Notes: generated from the sequence alone by a model not told the origin. 64,000 nucleotides of DNA from Microvirga arvi (GCF_016892765.1 NZ_JAFEMD010000009.1:62001-126000); one strand, 5' to 3'. Positions 45,426 through 55,939 are shown, numbered from the stretch's first letter. Numbers and translations are program-made.

Positions 45426-46376
45426 ATGCATGCTCTTTTCGTGGGCCAGACCTATATCGACGTGACCTTCCTGGCGGACGAGTTGCCCACCGGCGACGAG
45501 AAGACCGTGGCGCGGGATTATGCGATCTCGTTCGGCGGCAATGCGGTCACCGCCGCCTTCGCCTGTGCCAAGCTCGGGCTTCCGCCGGACCTCCTCACGT
45601 CGATCGCCGATGACTGGCTCGGCCGCATGTTCATCGACATGGCGGCGAAGTACGGCATCTCGGTCCACCACCGGAAGGTCCACGAGTCCTCCCTGTCCTT
45701 CATCATGCCGAGGGGCGGCAAGCGCGCCATCGTCCGCTGCCGCGACGACCACTACCTGCACCCGGTGCCGCCGCTGAATCTTCAAGGCTGCAAGGCCCTC
45801 CACCTCGACGGCCACCAGGCCGATGCCGCCATGCATTACGCCAAGATCTGCCGCGAGACGGGCATCCTCACCTCGCTCGACGGCGGCGGCCTGCGCTCCA
45901 ACACCCATGAGCTCTTGGAATTCATCGATGTCGCCATCGTGGCCGAGCGCCTATGCGAGCAGATGGATCTCACGCCGGCCGGAATGCTGGGCTATCTCAA
46001 GAGCCGCGGCTGCAAGATCGGCGGCGTGACCTTGGGCGAGCGCGGCCTCGTCTGGTACGACGAGACCGGTCAGGAGGGCGTCCTGCCCGCTCTCGACGTT
46101 CCGGCAGAGAAGGTGGTGGATACGAACGGCGCCGGCGACATCTTCCATGGCGCCTATGTCTATTCCGCCATGGCGCGGCCTGAGCTTCCCTGGCGCGAGC
46201 ACTTCCTCTTCGCCCGCGGGGCCTCGTCCCATGCCATCCAGCATCTCGGCAACGAGGCGAGCCTTCCTTCCCTAGCAGATATCGCCCAGGTGCAGGCGCA
46301 GTTTCCGGAGAAAGCTCCGTCCAGGGCCCCGCTGGATGCCCCAGATGTGGCTGGACAAAGCAAGTTGACAGCCTAG
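45426..46376 (+). CDS. PfkB family sugar kinase
   Basis: 316 residues. N-terminal ALFVGQTYIDVTFLADELP, glycine motif ISFGGNAVTAAFACAKLG, and the ATP/anion motif DTNGAGDIFHGAY identify the PfkB/ribokinase family. The phosphate acceptor is likely a sugar or sugar acid. It lies alone after the repeat region, so its link with the muropeptide island is only positional. Confidence 0.88.
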   Translation: MHALFVGQTYIDVTFLADELPTGDEKTVARDYAISFGGNAVTAAFACAKLGLPPDLLTSIADDWLGRMFIDMAAKYGISVHHRKVHESSLSFIMPRGGKRAIVRCRDDHYLHPVPPLNLQGCKALHLDGHQADAAMHYAKICRETGILTSLDGGGLRSNTHELLEFIDVAIVAERLCEQMDLTPAGMLGYLKSRGCKIGGVTLGERGLVWYDETGQEGVLPALDVPAEKVVDTNGAGDIFHGAYVYSAMARPELPWREHFLFARGASSHAIQHLGNEASLPSLADIAQVQAQFPEKAPSRAPLDAPDVAGQSKLTA

Positions 46377-46449
46377 AACAATATTACGAACGCAATATCA
46401 TCATGGCATTGTCGCCCTTCCTTCGTGTGCTTTCGTAAAGGATGTCAGC

Positions 46450-47916
46450 GTGAGTCCCTCTCAGCCTTGGGCCTATGGACTCGATGAGATTCGCCTCAAG
46501 GGAGGAGCAGACAGTTTCAGCCGGGAGGCTCTTTCCGAGCTTCTGGAGAACGTGCCGCTGGCGATCGCGGTGACGCTTGGGGCGAACCAGCAATTCGCCT
46601 TCGCCAACCGCCTGTTCCGGTCGGCCTTGTCGGCTCCGGACGAGGACCTGACCGGCCAGACGGTGCAGGAGGTGATGGGCGAGCGGTACACCCCCGAGCT
46701 TCGGGCCTTGCGGGAAAAAGTGTACCAAACGGGCGAGCCTCAGGAGCTGAAGGATCATCCCCTCGTCCTCACGCCGGGCGCAACCACCTATTGGGACATC
46801 AAGCTGCTGCCGGTCCGCGATGCGGGCGATCAGGTCAGCGGCATCCTGGCTCTTGCCGCCCATGTAAGCGAGCGTGTCAGAGCGCGCAGCGAAGCCGAGA
46901 CCAAGGCCCGCGAGATCGCACTCCACAATGAGCGTCTGGCGCTTGCCGTCGAGGCGACGGAGATGGGCCTGTGGGAATGGAATGCGCAGACGGGCGAGAC
47001 CTTTTGGTCGGACCGGCAGAAGGACATCTTCGGCCTTCCGAAGAACGAGCCTGCAACCTATGAGTTCTGGTACGCGGCCATTCATCCGGAGGATCGCGAG
47101 CACGTGGTGAGCAGCGTCGGATCCTTGAGCGATCCGCGCTCGGGAGGGCAGCTTCAGGTCGAGCACCGGATCATACGCCCTGACGGAGACGTCCGCTGGA
47201 TCCTCAGCCGCGGTCGCATGCTCTACGAGATCGTCAACGGCGAACTGAAACCTGCCCGCGTTCTCGGAACGATCATCGACATCACCGAGCGCCGCAGGAG
47301 CGAGGAGGTCCGGCAGCTCCTGGTGCAGGAGCTCAATCACCGGGTCAAAAACCTCTTCGCTATGACGAGCGGCATGATAGCCCTCACGGCGCGAACGGCG
47401 GAGACGCCGAAGCAGATGGCGGCCGCCCTTCGTGGCCGAATCGAGGCCCTGGCCCGCGCGCATGAGCTGATCCGCCCTGCGATCACGGGCAGCGAGCCGA
47501 CGGACGGCGAGACCTCGGTCGACAAGATCGTCGAGGCCATCCTGGCACCGCACATCAACCAGGGCGCGCCCTCCCCGATGATTCTGGAGGGGCCGCCGGT
47601 GCCGATCGGCCCAAAGGCTGCAACGATCCTGACGCTGGTGCTGCACGAGCTTGCGACCAACGCCTCGAAGTACGGGGCCCTCTCGGTTCCCGAGGGCCGC
47701 CTGAGGGTCACCTGGGCGCGGGGCGTGATGCTCACGCTCACATGGCAGGAGGAAGGCGGGCCGGCGATCCAGGGCGCACCGAGCACGGAGGGCTTCGGCT
47801 CGAAGCTCGCGCGCCGGAGTGTGCAGGACCAGCTCGGCGGCGCCATCTCCTATGACTGGCGGCCCGAGGGCCTGCAGGTGCGCATCGACCTGCCGCTGAA
47901 CCAGCTCGAAGCCTGA
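46450..47916 (+). CDS. HWE-family histidine kinase with two PAS domains
   Basis: 488 residues, no membrane span, so cytoplasmic. PAS-like domains occupy about 30-145 and 165-285 (GLWEWNAQTGETFWS typical PAS_3). The phospho-acceptor His297 is in ELNHRVKN, the ATPase Asn404 is in HELATNASKYGAL, and the HWE-defining WxE is W432-E434. The start is GTG 46450; an ATG just upstream in frame is followed immediately by a stop. No response regulator is adjacent, so it is an orphan that may feed a shared pathway such as PhyR. Confidence 0.9.
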   Translation: MSPSQPWAYGLDEIRLKGGADSFSREALSELLENVPLAIAVTLGANQQFAFANRLFRSALSAPDEDLTGQTVQEVMGERYTPELRALREKVYQTGEPQELKDHPLVLTPGATTYWDIKLLPVRDAGDQVSGILALAAHVSERVRARSEAETKAREIALHNERLALAVEATEMGLWEWNAQTGETFWSDRQKDIFGLPKNEPATYEFWYAAIHPEDREHVVSSVGSLSDPRSGGQLQVEHRIIRPDGDVRWILSRGRMLYEIVNGELKPARVLGTIIDITERRRSEEVRQLLVQELNHRVKNLFAMTSGMIALTARTAETPKQMAAALRGRIEALARAHELIRPAITGSEPTDGETSVDKIVEAILAPHINQGAPSPMILEGPPVPIGPKAATILTLVLHELATNASKYGALSVPEGRLRVTWARGVMLTLTWQEEGGPAIQGAPSTEGFGSKLARRSVQDQLGGAISYDWRPEGLQVRIDLPLNQLEA

Positions 47917-47928
47917 GGCACCCTTAAG

Positions 47929-47949
47929 CCCTCCCCACAAGGGGGAGGG
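47929..47949 (+). terminator. Hairpin after histidine kinase
   Basis: CCCTCCCC pairs with GGGGAGGG across a 5-nt loop, 13 bases past the kinase stop. It lacks a T-run and resembles the GC repeats at 45 kb, so terminator function is tentative. Confidence 0.4.
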
Positions 47950-48041
47950 AGAAGGAGCATGTTCTTCATCGCTCAGACGCTGGAATTCATGAGCCAGACT
48001 TTAATGTCTGAGAATAGTACAGCGAAAGAAAGCTTGAGGCC

Positions 48042-49625
<1,584 letters not shown>

Positions 49626-49891
49626 GGCGCTTGGTTATCTCTCGGAACGAAGACGGGGGCGGAACGCCATGGCGCCCGCCCCTCTCGCTGGTCTCTTCTC
49701 ACCCTATATGGGGGCTGCCCGTCAACTGTGAAAGAAGATCACGAGTGTCACACCCTGTTGCCGCCTCCAGGAGGCCTAATAGGGAACCGGCCTTGGTGGT
49801 TGCCCACCCGGGAAAGACGCCCTAGTACCTGGCAGTTACGCCCACAAAGCGGGGCCGGCGCTCCAACTCCCCAATCCCACAACCGTAGGGG

Positions 49892-50329
49892 CTAGTAGCT
49901 GTGGAGATGAATATCGAACAGTCCCTTGTGTTTATAGGGCTTCAGGCTGCCGTCAGGCTTAACGACGCAGCCTCCGGAATAGAAGTATTTGAGGCGCGTA
50001 GATATGGGAGCATTCACCAAATCATTCCCCCAGAGATTCTCTGTCCTCGCCATTTCTAAAATGGAGGTGAAGGTTCCGACGGTATAGTCACCCTTCGAGG
50101 TTCTATGGACTTTCATATCGTCTTCGAAACCTGACGTCTGGCTCCGGTCCCCATTGAAAAGGAACGCTCTTAGCAGCGGCTTGCACTCTTCGATCAGCTT
50201 TTTGTCCTTCGCCATCTTCTCACGAAGCTTTGCTTCGGCTTCCTCATAAACAATCCGAGCTGTTTTGTTAACGGCGATAATCTTTACGCTTGAGATGTCG
50301 TCATAGACGGAGTTCGACTTTTCAATCAC
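49892..50329 (-). CDS. C-terminal fragment of split secreted protein, or coupled second gene
   Basis: 145 residues reading in the frame before the 50326 stop. Its GTG start (50329) overlaps the TGA of the 986-residue gene as GTGA, but in the same frame the DNA reads EGAEIVFSGVIEKS across the stop, matching the pattern KIVWSGSVAGKYSDDYGG that ends the preceding protein. The most economical reading is that both belong to one gene interrupted by a one-base frameshift; a natural coupled overlap is the alternative. No signal peptide or known domain in the 145 residues. Confidence 0.55.
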   Translation of the reverse strand: MIEKSNSVYDDISSVKIIAVNKTARIVYEEAEAKLREKMAKDKKLIEECKPLLRAFLFNGDRSQTSGFEDDMKVHRTSKGDYTVGTFTSILEMARTENLWGNDLVNAPISTRLKYFYSGGCVVKPDGSLKPYKHKGLFDIHLHSY

Positions 50330-53286
50330 GCCAGAGAAAACGATCTCCGCGCCCTCCCATTGAAGTAGAGATCTTCCGGGTCCATTTGCGGACGAGACAT
50401 CAAGAGATCATATGATCCATCCTCAACATCCACTCTCAGTGAGCCGCCGTAATCATCAGAGTATTTACCGGCAACGGAACCGCTCCAGACGATCTTCTTG
50501 CCTTTGCACTTGGAGTCGAAGTCACTCTTTGAAACCGATCTGCACAGTTTTCGATATTGGTCCTGGGGAATTTCAGCCTCCGATGCCCCAGGCATTATCA
50601 CCACTGCTTTGGGGCCACTGATGCCTGAACCCGAGCCTTCGCTAGGGGCAGGATTAACACCGGCGCCGGACTGCCTCGTCACAGCGCTCGGCTGGCTCTG
50701 AGCGGTCACGTTTGTCGTTGCCTGCTCGCGCGCCTTGGCGACTTGATCCGGATCAATGAGGATTGGCAGATAGCGGAAGGCTACTTGATCACGGCGAAGT
50801 GCTCCCGTTAGGGATTTGAGATCGTTCTCCCTCGCATAGATGGCGCCGCATTGGCCACGCTTTGCCGCGATGAAGGACTCCTCGATGGGGGTGATCTTCA
50901 TAGCAGGAGTGGATTTCATCTCCTCGGTGAGCCGCGTCATGTGGGGCGTCAGAAGCAACGCGTGGGCCTCGCGCTCGCTGCCGTCGATGGCCAGGCATAC
51001 CTCTTTCGAGTCGTTCTTCAGCATCGCGAAGCCAAGACCCTTGATTGACCCGTCTTCGACACCCTTCTCGATCTCAAGTACCCGAGCGGTCTCAGCCTGA
51101 AGTGCGGCGTTCAGGTCCTGATCCGTCACAGAGAACATGAGCTTGAATGCTCCCGAGTCGATGGCTGAAAGAACGTCTGCAATATCAGCAGCCTTTTCCG
51201 AGACTAGTGCCTGACGGACCGCAACAATCACGTCGTAGGCCTTCAGGTTGCCGATATCGCAACGTGGCAGCGGGAAGGTGAAGGATTGCCCGTATCGGGC
51301 AAAGTGCCCATTCAGAAGCCGGGCCTTGCCGATCTCCGGACTTCCATCATGCCGCTGGCAGAGCGACGGCTTGTTCCCAATAAAGACGAGATCTCCTTTG
51401 AGATTCTTTGTGAGAGAGGGAGCCTTGTCGCCGTCGTTGTAGAGAACCAGAATCTCGCTCTGCTCGCCCTCGACCAAGAAGCGGTTCTTGTCCGTCGTTG
51501 CGTTCAGAACCATCACGGCTTCGTCCGTCGAGGCCTTCGCCTGTTTGAAGGTAGCAACGGCATGCTCGAGAGCTGCCATGCCAGGATTGGTTCTAACCTG
51601 AGCGATCTCGTCCTTCATTCCTGTCAGCAACGCGATAGTTTTTGCCGGCAGCGGAAGAGACATCTTTTGCGATGCATAGGCTTCCGCCTCAGCCAGCGTC
51701 GCAATCAACTGCTTCTCTCTCGCACGCTCTGCGCGAAATTGATCAATACGACCTGCAACATCCTTATAGCTCTTCGTCAGCTCCGTGAGACGAACTGCTT
51801 GTCCTTGCGCCGAGGGATCAATCCCACCTGCCATGGTCTGCGCGCCCCTTTGAAGCAGACGCTGTGCCGTCTCGTCCGAGAGAAGCCCGTCGACAGCAAT
51901 GTTTTCCGCGGTCTGGAAATTGCTGATCGCCGTGCGTGTCCCCGCACCATAGATACCGTCCGCCTTCTCCGTTGCCGGAATGTATCCGATCTCCTGGAGA
52001 AGCTTCTGGAGCTGAACATGCTCGTCGAGAGGACGGCCCGTCTCTTCACGCGCAGAGAATGGCGCCGATTGCGCCATCTGGGCCTGCCACTGATCGCGCT
52101 GACGACGATACTCGGCCGCAACGCAGGGAACAGCCTTCTTGATGGCTGCGCTTGACACCGTTCCCTTCTCGGGAATGGCGCAGGTCTGGAGGACCGCTTG
52201 CGTGAACGCGACGGCTTCCTGCTTGAGAGTACTCCGCTGATCCGGCGCGCTGAAGCGGACCACATAGTAGGGGCGCAGCAAGTCGACATCCAGGCGGCTC
52301 AGTTCCTTGTCGGAACAGATGATCTTTCCGAGCGGATCCTTGGCCTTCGTGCAATCATAGGTCGGGCCGATCGCGAGTTGCGCCTTCTCGATCGTGAAGA
52401 CGGGAGGGGCTTCCTGCGTGATTTCCGCGTATTTCACCTGCAGGGCGCCGAAATCGTCGTGAATCTCCTGCGAGATCTCGCCCGACAGCTTCTGCTCGGC
52501 GCGCGAGCGGGCCGCACCGAGACTGTCCAGCGCCGCCAAGCGGGCATTGTCACTCTCGGCGAAACCGGCAAGCGCTTTGTAGTCGCGCCGGATCGCCTCG
52601 ACATCACTAGCCGAAATCACAGCCTTGGGACCCGATGCGGATGCAATCCGCTTCGCGAGCTTCTGCGCCTCCGCGCGAACGCTCTCCGACCGGGACGATT
52701 GAAGACCCTCCACGCTGCCGCGTAGGGCATTCAGGTCCGCGATCAGACGCTGGCGCTCGGCCTGGCGATAGCGCTGCTGCCGGCCGGAATCGCTTTCGAC
52801 ATCCACCAGCAGAAACGATCCGTTCGAGAAGTAGAGATCGATGGCCGTACGCAGGTCGGTCACCTGCGCGCGACCGGAGCTGTCCGTCTGCCCGAAAGAC
52901 TGGTTGCAGGTCGAGACGACTGTTGCGCCGTTTTCATCCAGCGCGTTGCACCGGTAACTGGCTTTCAGGTTTCCGGGCTCGAATTTGGCGCACTCGCTGC
53001 CGATGGGAGCCAATCGGGGATCGCTCGGCATCACGCCGTTCTGGATCAGCGCAGGAATGGTGACGTCGTGGCGGGCCAGCGCCTTTTGCGCACAATAGAG
53101 GCGCATCTCAGGCTGTCCGGCCCACGCCTCCTTCGCAGCCTGCATCTGCGCGGCGGCAATCATCCCACCGATCAGACCGAAGACTCCCGCCGCATTCGAC
53201 TGAGCCTTGCTGCTCTGCGTGACGAATTGAGACAATCCCAGGCAGGCAATGCTGCAGACAATAATCTTATTTCGAAGAATAAACAC
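50326..53286 (-). CDS. Large secreted protein with peptidoglycan-binding domain and helical regions
   Basis: 986 residues with an N-terminal signal-type segment (FILRNKIIVCSIACLGLSQFVTQSSKA). Residues about 165-300 are Arg/Ala/Gln-rich helices. A Cys-pair module TYDCTKAKDPLGKIICSDKELSRLDVDL (309-336) looks like the LprI-type lysozyme-inhibitor core. Residues 425-480 form a PG_binding_1 domain with GIYGAGTRTAISNFQTAENIAVDGLLSDETAQRLL. The remainder is unknown, with an OB-like beta tail at the end. It probably works at the cell wall. The C-terminus is likely shifted; see 49892-50329. Confidence 0.75.
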   Translation of the reverse strand: MFILRNKIIVCSIACLGLSQFVTQSSKAQSNAAGVFGLIGGMIAAAQMQAAKEAWAGQPEMRLYCAQKALARHDVTIPALIQNGVMPSDPRLAPIGSECAKFEPGNLKASYRCNALDENGATVVSTCNQSFGQTDSSGRAQVTDLRTAIDLYFSNGSFLLVDVESDSGRQQRYRQAERQRLIADLNALRGSVEGLQSSRSESVRAEAQKLAKRIASASGPKAVISASDVEAIRRDYKALAGFAESDNARLAALDSLGAARSRAEQKLSGEISQEIHDDFGALQVKYAEITQEAPPVFTIEKAQLAIGPTYDCTKAKDPLGKIICSDKELSRLDVDLLRPYYVVRFSAPDQRSTLKQEAVAFTQAVLQTCAIPEKGTVSSAAIKKAVPCVAAEYRRQRDQWQAQMAQSAPFSAREETGRPLDEHVQLQKLLQEIGYIPATEKADGIYGAGTRTAISNFQTAENIAVDGLLSDETAQRLLQRGAQTMAGGIDPSAQGQAVRLTELTKSYKDVAGRIDQFRAERAREKQLIATLAEAEAYASQKMSLPLPAKTIALLTGMKDEIAQVRTNPGMAALEHAVATFKQAKASTDEAVMVLNATTDKNRFLVEGEQSEILVLYNDGDKAPSLTKNLKGDLVFIGNKPSLCQRHDGSPEIGKARLLNGHFARYGQSFTFPLPRCDIGNLKAYDVIVAVRQALVSEKAADIADVLSAIDSGAFKLMFSVTDQDLNAALQAETARVLEIEKGVEDGSIKGLGFAMLKNDSKEVCLAIDGSEREAHALLLTPHMTRLTEEMKSTPAMKITPIEESFIAAKRGQCGAIYARENDLKSLTGALRRDQVAFRYLPILIDPDQVAKAREQATTNVTAQSQPSAVTRQSGAGVNPAPSEGSGSGISGPKAVVIMPGASEAEIPQDQYRKLCRSVSKSDFDSKCKGKKIVWSGSVAGKYSDDYGGSLRVDVEDGSYDLLMSRPQMDPEDLYFNGRARRSFSLA

Positions 53287-53553
53287 TCAAGCCCCCAACC
53301 AATACCCGGTCTTTCAGCCGTGTTGCAGGTCGAGCATAAGCTCATACATGAGCCTATGGTGTCCGATCCACTTCGCAGACGATGGATCCTCATCAACCTT
53401 CTGCAAAGGTAAACACCGGAGCTGAAGTGTTATGTCAGGAAGCGATGCCTAATCCATGCGACAGCCCGCCACAGCACTGACGTGAAGATGAGACGGGTGG
53501 CGCGGTTGAACGATCCACGATCACCCTTACATTCGGTTCTCCCGTCAACAACG

Positions 53554-53569
53554 AAAGGAGGTGATCCAG
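53554..53569 (+). promoter_or_regulatory. Perfect 16-nt anti-16S Shine-Dalgarno
   Basis: AAAGGAGGTGATCCAG is complementary over its whole length to the 3' end of bacterial 16S rRNA (CTGGATCACCTCCTTT). Its core GGAGG ends 7 bases before GTG 53569. Ordinary sites match 4-6 bases; this one is exceptional. It is flanked by non-rRNA sequence, so it is not an rRNA fragment. Confidence 0.85.
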
Positions 53570-53643
53570 TGTCTCATTGTCATACCCTACGGTCCCCGGT
53601 TGCCGTGACCTGGATCTTGGCCTCTGCCGAGATTGGTGCGTAA
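53569..53643 (+). CDS. Putative 24-residue micropeptide gene
   Basis: GTG 53569 to TAA 53641-53643 encodes MSHCHTLRSPVAVTWILASA plus EIGA; a His/Cys-rich start, a central hydrophobic VAVTWILASA and no other features. It lies 7 bases past the perfect Shine-Dalgarno at 53554-53569 and 47 bases before a strong terminator (53690-53721). The whole unit is about 150 bases and is independent of the flanking minus-strand genes. An upstream TTGAAC followed at 17 bases by ACATTC (about 53506-53534) is a possible promoter. No family is known to me; the peptide or the leader RNA itself could be functional. Confidence 0.5.
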   Translation: MSHCHTLRSPVAVTWILASAEIGA

Positions 53644-53689
53644 CGCACGTCAAGGAACGGCTCCTTAAGGGCCGTGGAACCGACAATGG

Positions 53690-53721
53690 AAAGGCCGTCC
53701 TTTGGGACGGCCTTTCTTTTT
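53690..53721. terminator. Strong rho-independent terminator
   Basis: A perfect 11-bp stem (AAAGGCCGTCC) with TTTG loop followed by TCTTTTT on the plus strand, matching the end of the micropeptide unit. On the minus strand it directly follows the aspartoacylase-family stop (53720) with TTTCC, so it may also end that operon. Confidence 0.85.
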
Positions 53722-54835
53722 ACGCGCTCAGAAGCTTGCCTGTCCTCCGTGCCTCGGTGCCGGCGACCTTGGCGATCCGCATGCCCCGGGTCACGAAGCG
53801 CTGGGCGATGCGGGCGAACATCACGCCGTCGCACGGCGCCTTGGTTTCGGCTGTGACGCCCGTCAGCGGATCGATGACCTCGGCAATCACATCGCCTTCC
53901 TTCACCCGCGCCCCCGCATCGGTCCGGAAGACCAGGACGCCATAGGCGGGAGCCTGGACCGGCTCGGAGGCTGCGAGCGGCGTGGGCTGGCACAGCGGCT
54001 CCGGCACCTGCGGCGCCTCACCCGCAATCGCCCCGCGCAAAGTCAAGTAATCGATGATCGCAGCCGCATCGGCCTGCCCCGTCTCATGGCTCACGTCCCG
54101 CTCGCCCCGGAACTCCAGGGTGGTCGAGTGGCAGCTGAACGGGATGGGATGGGCCGGGAAACGGTCTGCCAGCTCCGCCCAGGGGCGGCTGCAAGCCTCG
54201 TCGAAGGGCTCGTCGCCCGACACGTCGGCGAGCAGATAGGCATAGGCGCCGATCAGGGCAGAGAGCGGGGCGAACGCCTCCGCCGAGCGGGTATGGGTGT
54301 AGAGATGCACCACGGCTTCGGCGTCACAATGCATGTCGAGCACGACGTCCGCACCCTGGGCGAGACCGAGCAGGGTCTTCTTCAGCACCTCGGCCGGATT
54401 GGACGGCTCCCAGGCATCACACTCCGCCTGCAGGGCCTCGCGGATGAGGCGTACATTGGCCTCGCCGTCCTTCGTGAGCTTGCCCTCGATGCGCTCGGCA
54501 ACTTTCGGCACGAGGTCCGGATAGCCCCGGTTGAAGTTGATGCCGTCGGAAAGGTTGAAGCGGCCGATATGGTCGCCGAGCACCCTTTGGGCAAGGCCGA
54601 TGGGATTGGCGGAGGGCACGAGCACGATCTCGCCCGTGATCCGGCCTTCGCTCTCAAGGGCGGTGAGGCGCTCGCGCAGGTGGTGGGCCGCGATCATGCC
54701 GGGGATCTCGTCCGCATGGAGCGAGGCCTGGACATGAATGCGCGGGCGGGCGCCTTCCGTGCCGAAGTGTTGGACGGTCAGGGAGAGGTCGGCTCCGGGC
54801 GCGAGCGGAGCAAGGGCGATCTGTTCTGTTCTCAT
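53720..54835 (-). CDS. Succinylglutamate desuccinylase/aspartoacylase family protein
   Basis: 371 residues of the M14-like zinc carboxypeptidase fold. Metal ligands are seen in VQASLHADEIPGM (His, Glu) and later VVLDMHCDAEAVVHLY (His), with Arg-rich FNLSDGINFNRGYPD. The C-terminal lobe has the barrel motif KEGDVIAEVIDPLTGVTAETKAPCDGVMF, biotinyl-lipoyl-like. It would hydrolyse N-acyl amino acids or related amides; substrate unknown. ATG 54835 is chosen; GTG/TTG sit upstream. It is the last gene of the trehalose-glucose operon. Confidence 0.85.
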   Translation of the reverse strand: MRTEQIALAPLAPGADLSLTVQHFGTEGARPRIHVQASLHADEIPGMIAAHHLRERLTALESEGRITGEIVLVPSANPIGLAQRVLGDHIGRFNLSDGINFNRGYPDLVPKVAERIEGKLTKDGEANVRLIREALQAECDAWEPSNPAEVLKKTLLGLAQGADVVLDMHCDAEAVVHLYTHTRSAEAFAPLSALIGAYAYLLADVSGDEPFDEACSRPWAELADRFPAHPIPFSCHSTTLEFRGERDVSHETGQADAAAIIDYLTLRGAIAGEAPQVPEPLCQPTPLAASEPVQAPAYGVLVFRTDAGARVKEGDVIAEVIDPLTGVTAETKAPCDGVMFARIAQRFVTRGMRIAKVAGTEARRTGKLLSA

Positions 54836-54896
54836 CACCAATCAGCAGGTTAAGGCGAGGCCTCGTGGAGGCTCGCGCATGATCTCGGCAGGCCCC

Positions 54897-55895
54897 TCAG
54901 GTAGCCTGCCACCCTTGCGATTGGAAGACGAAGCGCTCGGGATTCGTCACGATGGCAGCCAGTCCCTGCAGGGCCGGCTCCGGATTGACGATGGCGTAGA
55001 CCGGCACCTTCCTCGCCCAGGCATCGTGGGGCGCCTTGTGGTCGAAGGCCCCCCGGAAATCGCCGGCCTGGAGAATGTCGATCATCCGGGGCGCGATGCC
55101 GCCCGCGATGAAGACGCCGCCGGAGGATTCGAAGGTCAGCGCCAGATCGCCGGCGAAGCGCCCGAGGAAGCGCGCGAACAGGGCCAGCGCATCTTTGGCG
55201 AGATCGTTGCCCTCGCGGGCCGCGGCCAGGACGTCGTTGGGCATCGTGAACGGGCACGCGACGCAGCGATGGGCGGAAAGAGCCCTGGCGATGCGGAACA
55301 GGCCCGGACCCGACAGCACGACCTCTCCCGAAACCCGCCCGCCGACCCGTTCCAGATGCGGCCAGAGGGCGGTTTCCTCGTCGGTGATCGGCCCGAACTC
55401 CATGTGTCCCGCCTCGGTCGCAAGGATCGCGAAGCGATCCTCCACCGGCACTAGGGCGCCTGCCCCGAGGCCGGTGCCCGGACCCAGCACCACGCGCGGC
55501 CCGGACCTGGCCGGCGTGAAGGTCCCGAGGGCCGCGAGATCGCCCTTCGCCTCGTCGAGGACCGTGACGGAGGCTGCGACCGGCGTGTAGTCGTTGACGA
55601 GGGTCACGCGCTCAAGATCGAGCGCCCGGCCGATGGCCTCGGCATCGATCACCCAATGGGCATTGGTGAGACGGATGGCGGGCGCGTCCACCCGGGTCGC
55701 GACCGCGATGATGGCGGAGCGGGGGGTCGCTCCCCGGTAGGCTTCGAGCGCGATCCTGATGGCGCCGACCGGATCCGGCGTCTGCGCCGTCAGCGTGCGC
55801 GGCAGAAGCTGAACGGGTTCTCCGGGCGCAGGCAGAACGGCGAAGCGCGCGTTGGTGCCGCCGATATCGCCGAGAAGAACAGGAAATGCGAACAT
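54897..55895 (-). CDS. glk: Glucokinase
   Basis: 332 residues of the hexokinase/ROK-adjacent GlkA type. ATP-binding LLGDIGGTNARFAVL, LTNAHWVIDAEAIG, the substrate segment VVLGPGTGLGAGALV, EAGHMEFGPITDEE with catalytic Glu and Asp, and FIAGGIAPRM. It phosphorylates glucose with ATP. It follows GH15 by 44 bases, so it can use glucose released by that hydrolase. Confidence 0.95.
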   Translation of the reverse strand: MFAFPVLLGDIGGTNARFAVLPAPGEPVQLLPRTLTAQTPDPVGAIRIALEAYRGATPRSAIIAVATRVDAPAIRLTNAHWVIDAEAIGRALDLERVTLVNDYTPVAASVTVLDEAKGDLAALGTFTPARSGPRVVLGPGTGLGAGALVPVEDRFAILATEAGHMEFGPITDEETALWPHLERVGGRVSGEVVLSGPGLFRIARALSAHRCVACPFTMPNDVLAAAREGNDLAKDALALFARFLGRFAGDLALTFESSGGVFIAGGIAPRMIDILQAGDFRGAFDHKAPHDAWARKVPVYAIVNPEPALQGLAAIVTNPERFVFQSQGWQAT

Positions 55896-55939
55896 CGAAG
55901 CCTATCGTCCTTTCCGCCTTTCGCACCCGATCCTGAGGA

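Noticed and set aside
53554..53569. Fragment of a 16S rRNA gene
   Set aside because: Only 16 bases match and the flanks are unrelated to rRNA on both sides, so it is a ribosome site rather than an rRNA remnant.
53580..53993. Minus-strand frame overlapping the aspartoacylase end and micropeptide unit
   Set aside because: It overlaps the conserved C-terminus of the aspartoacylase-family gene in another frame and crosses the terminator; the plus-strand unit is better supported.
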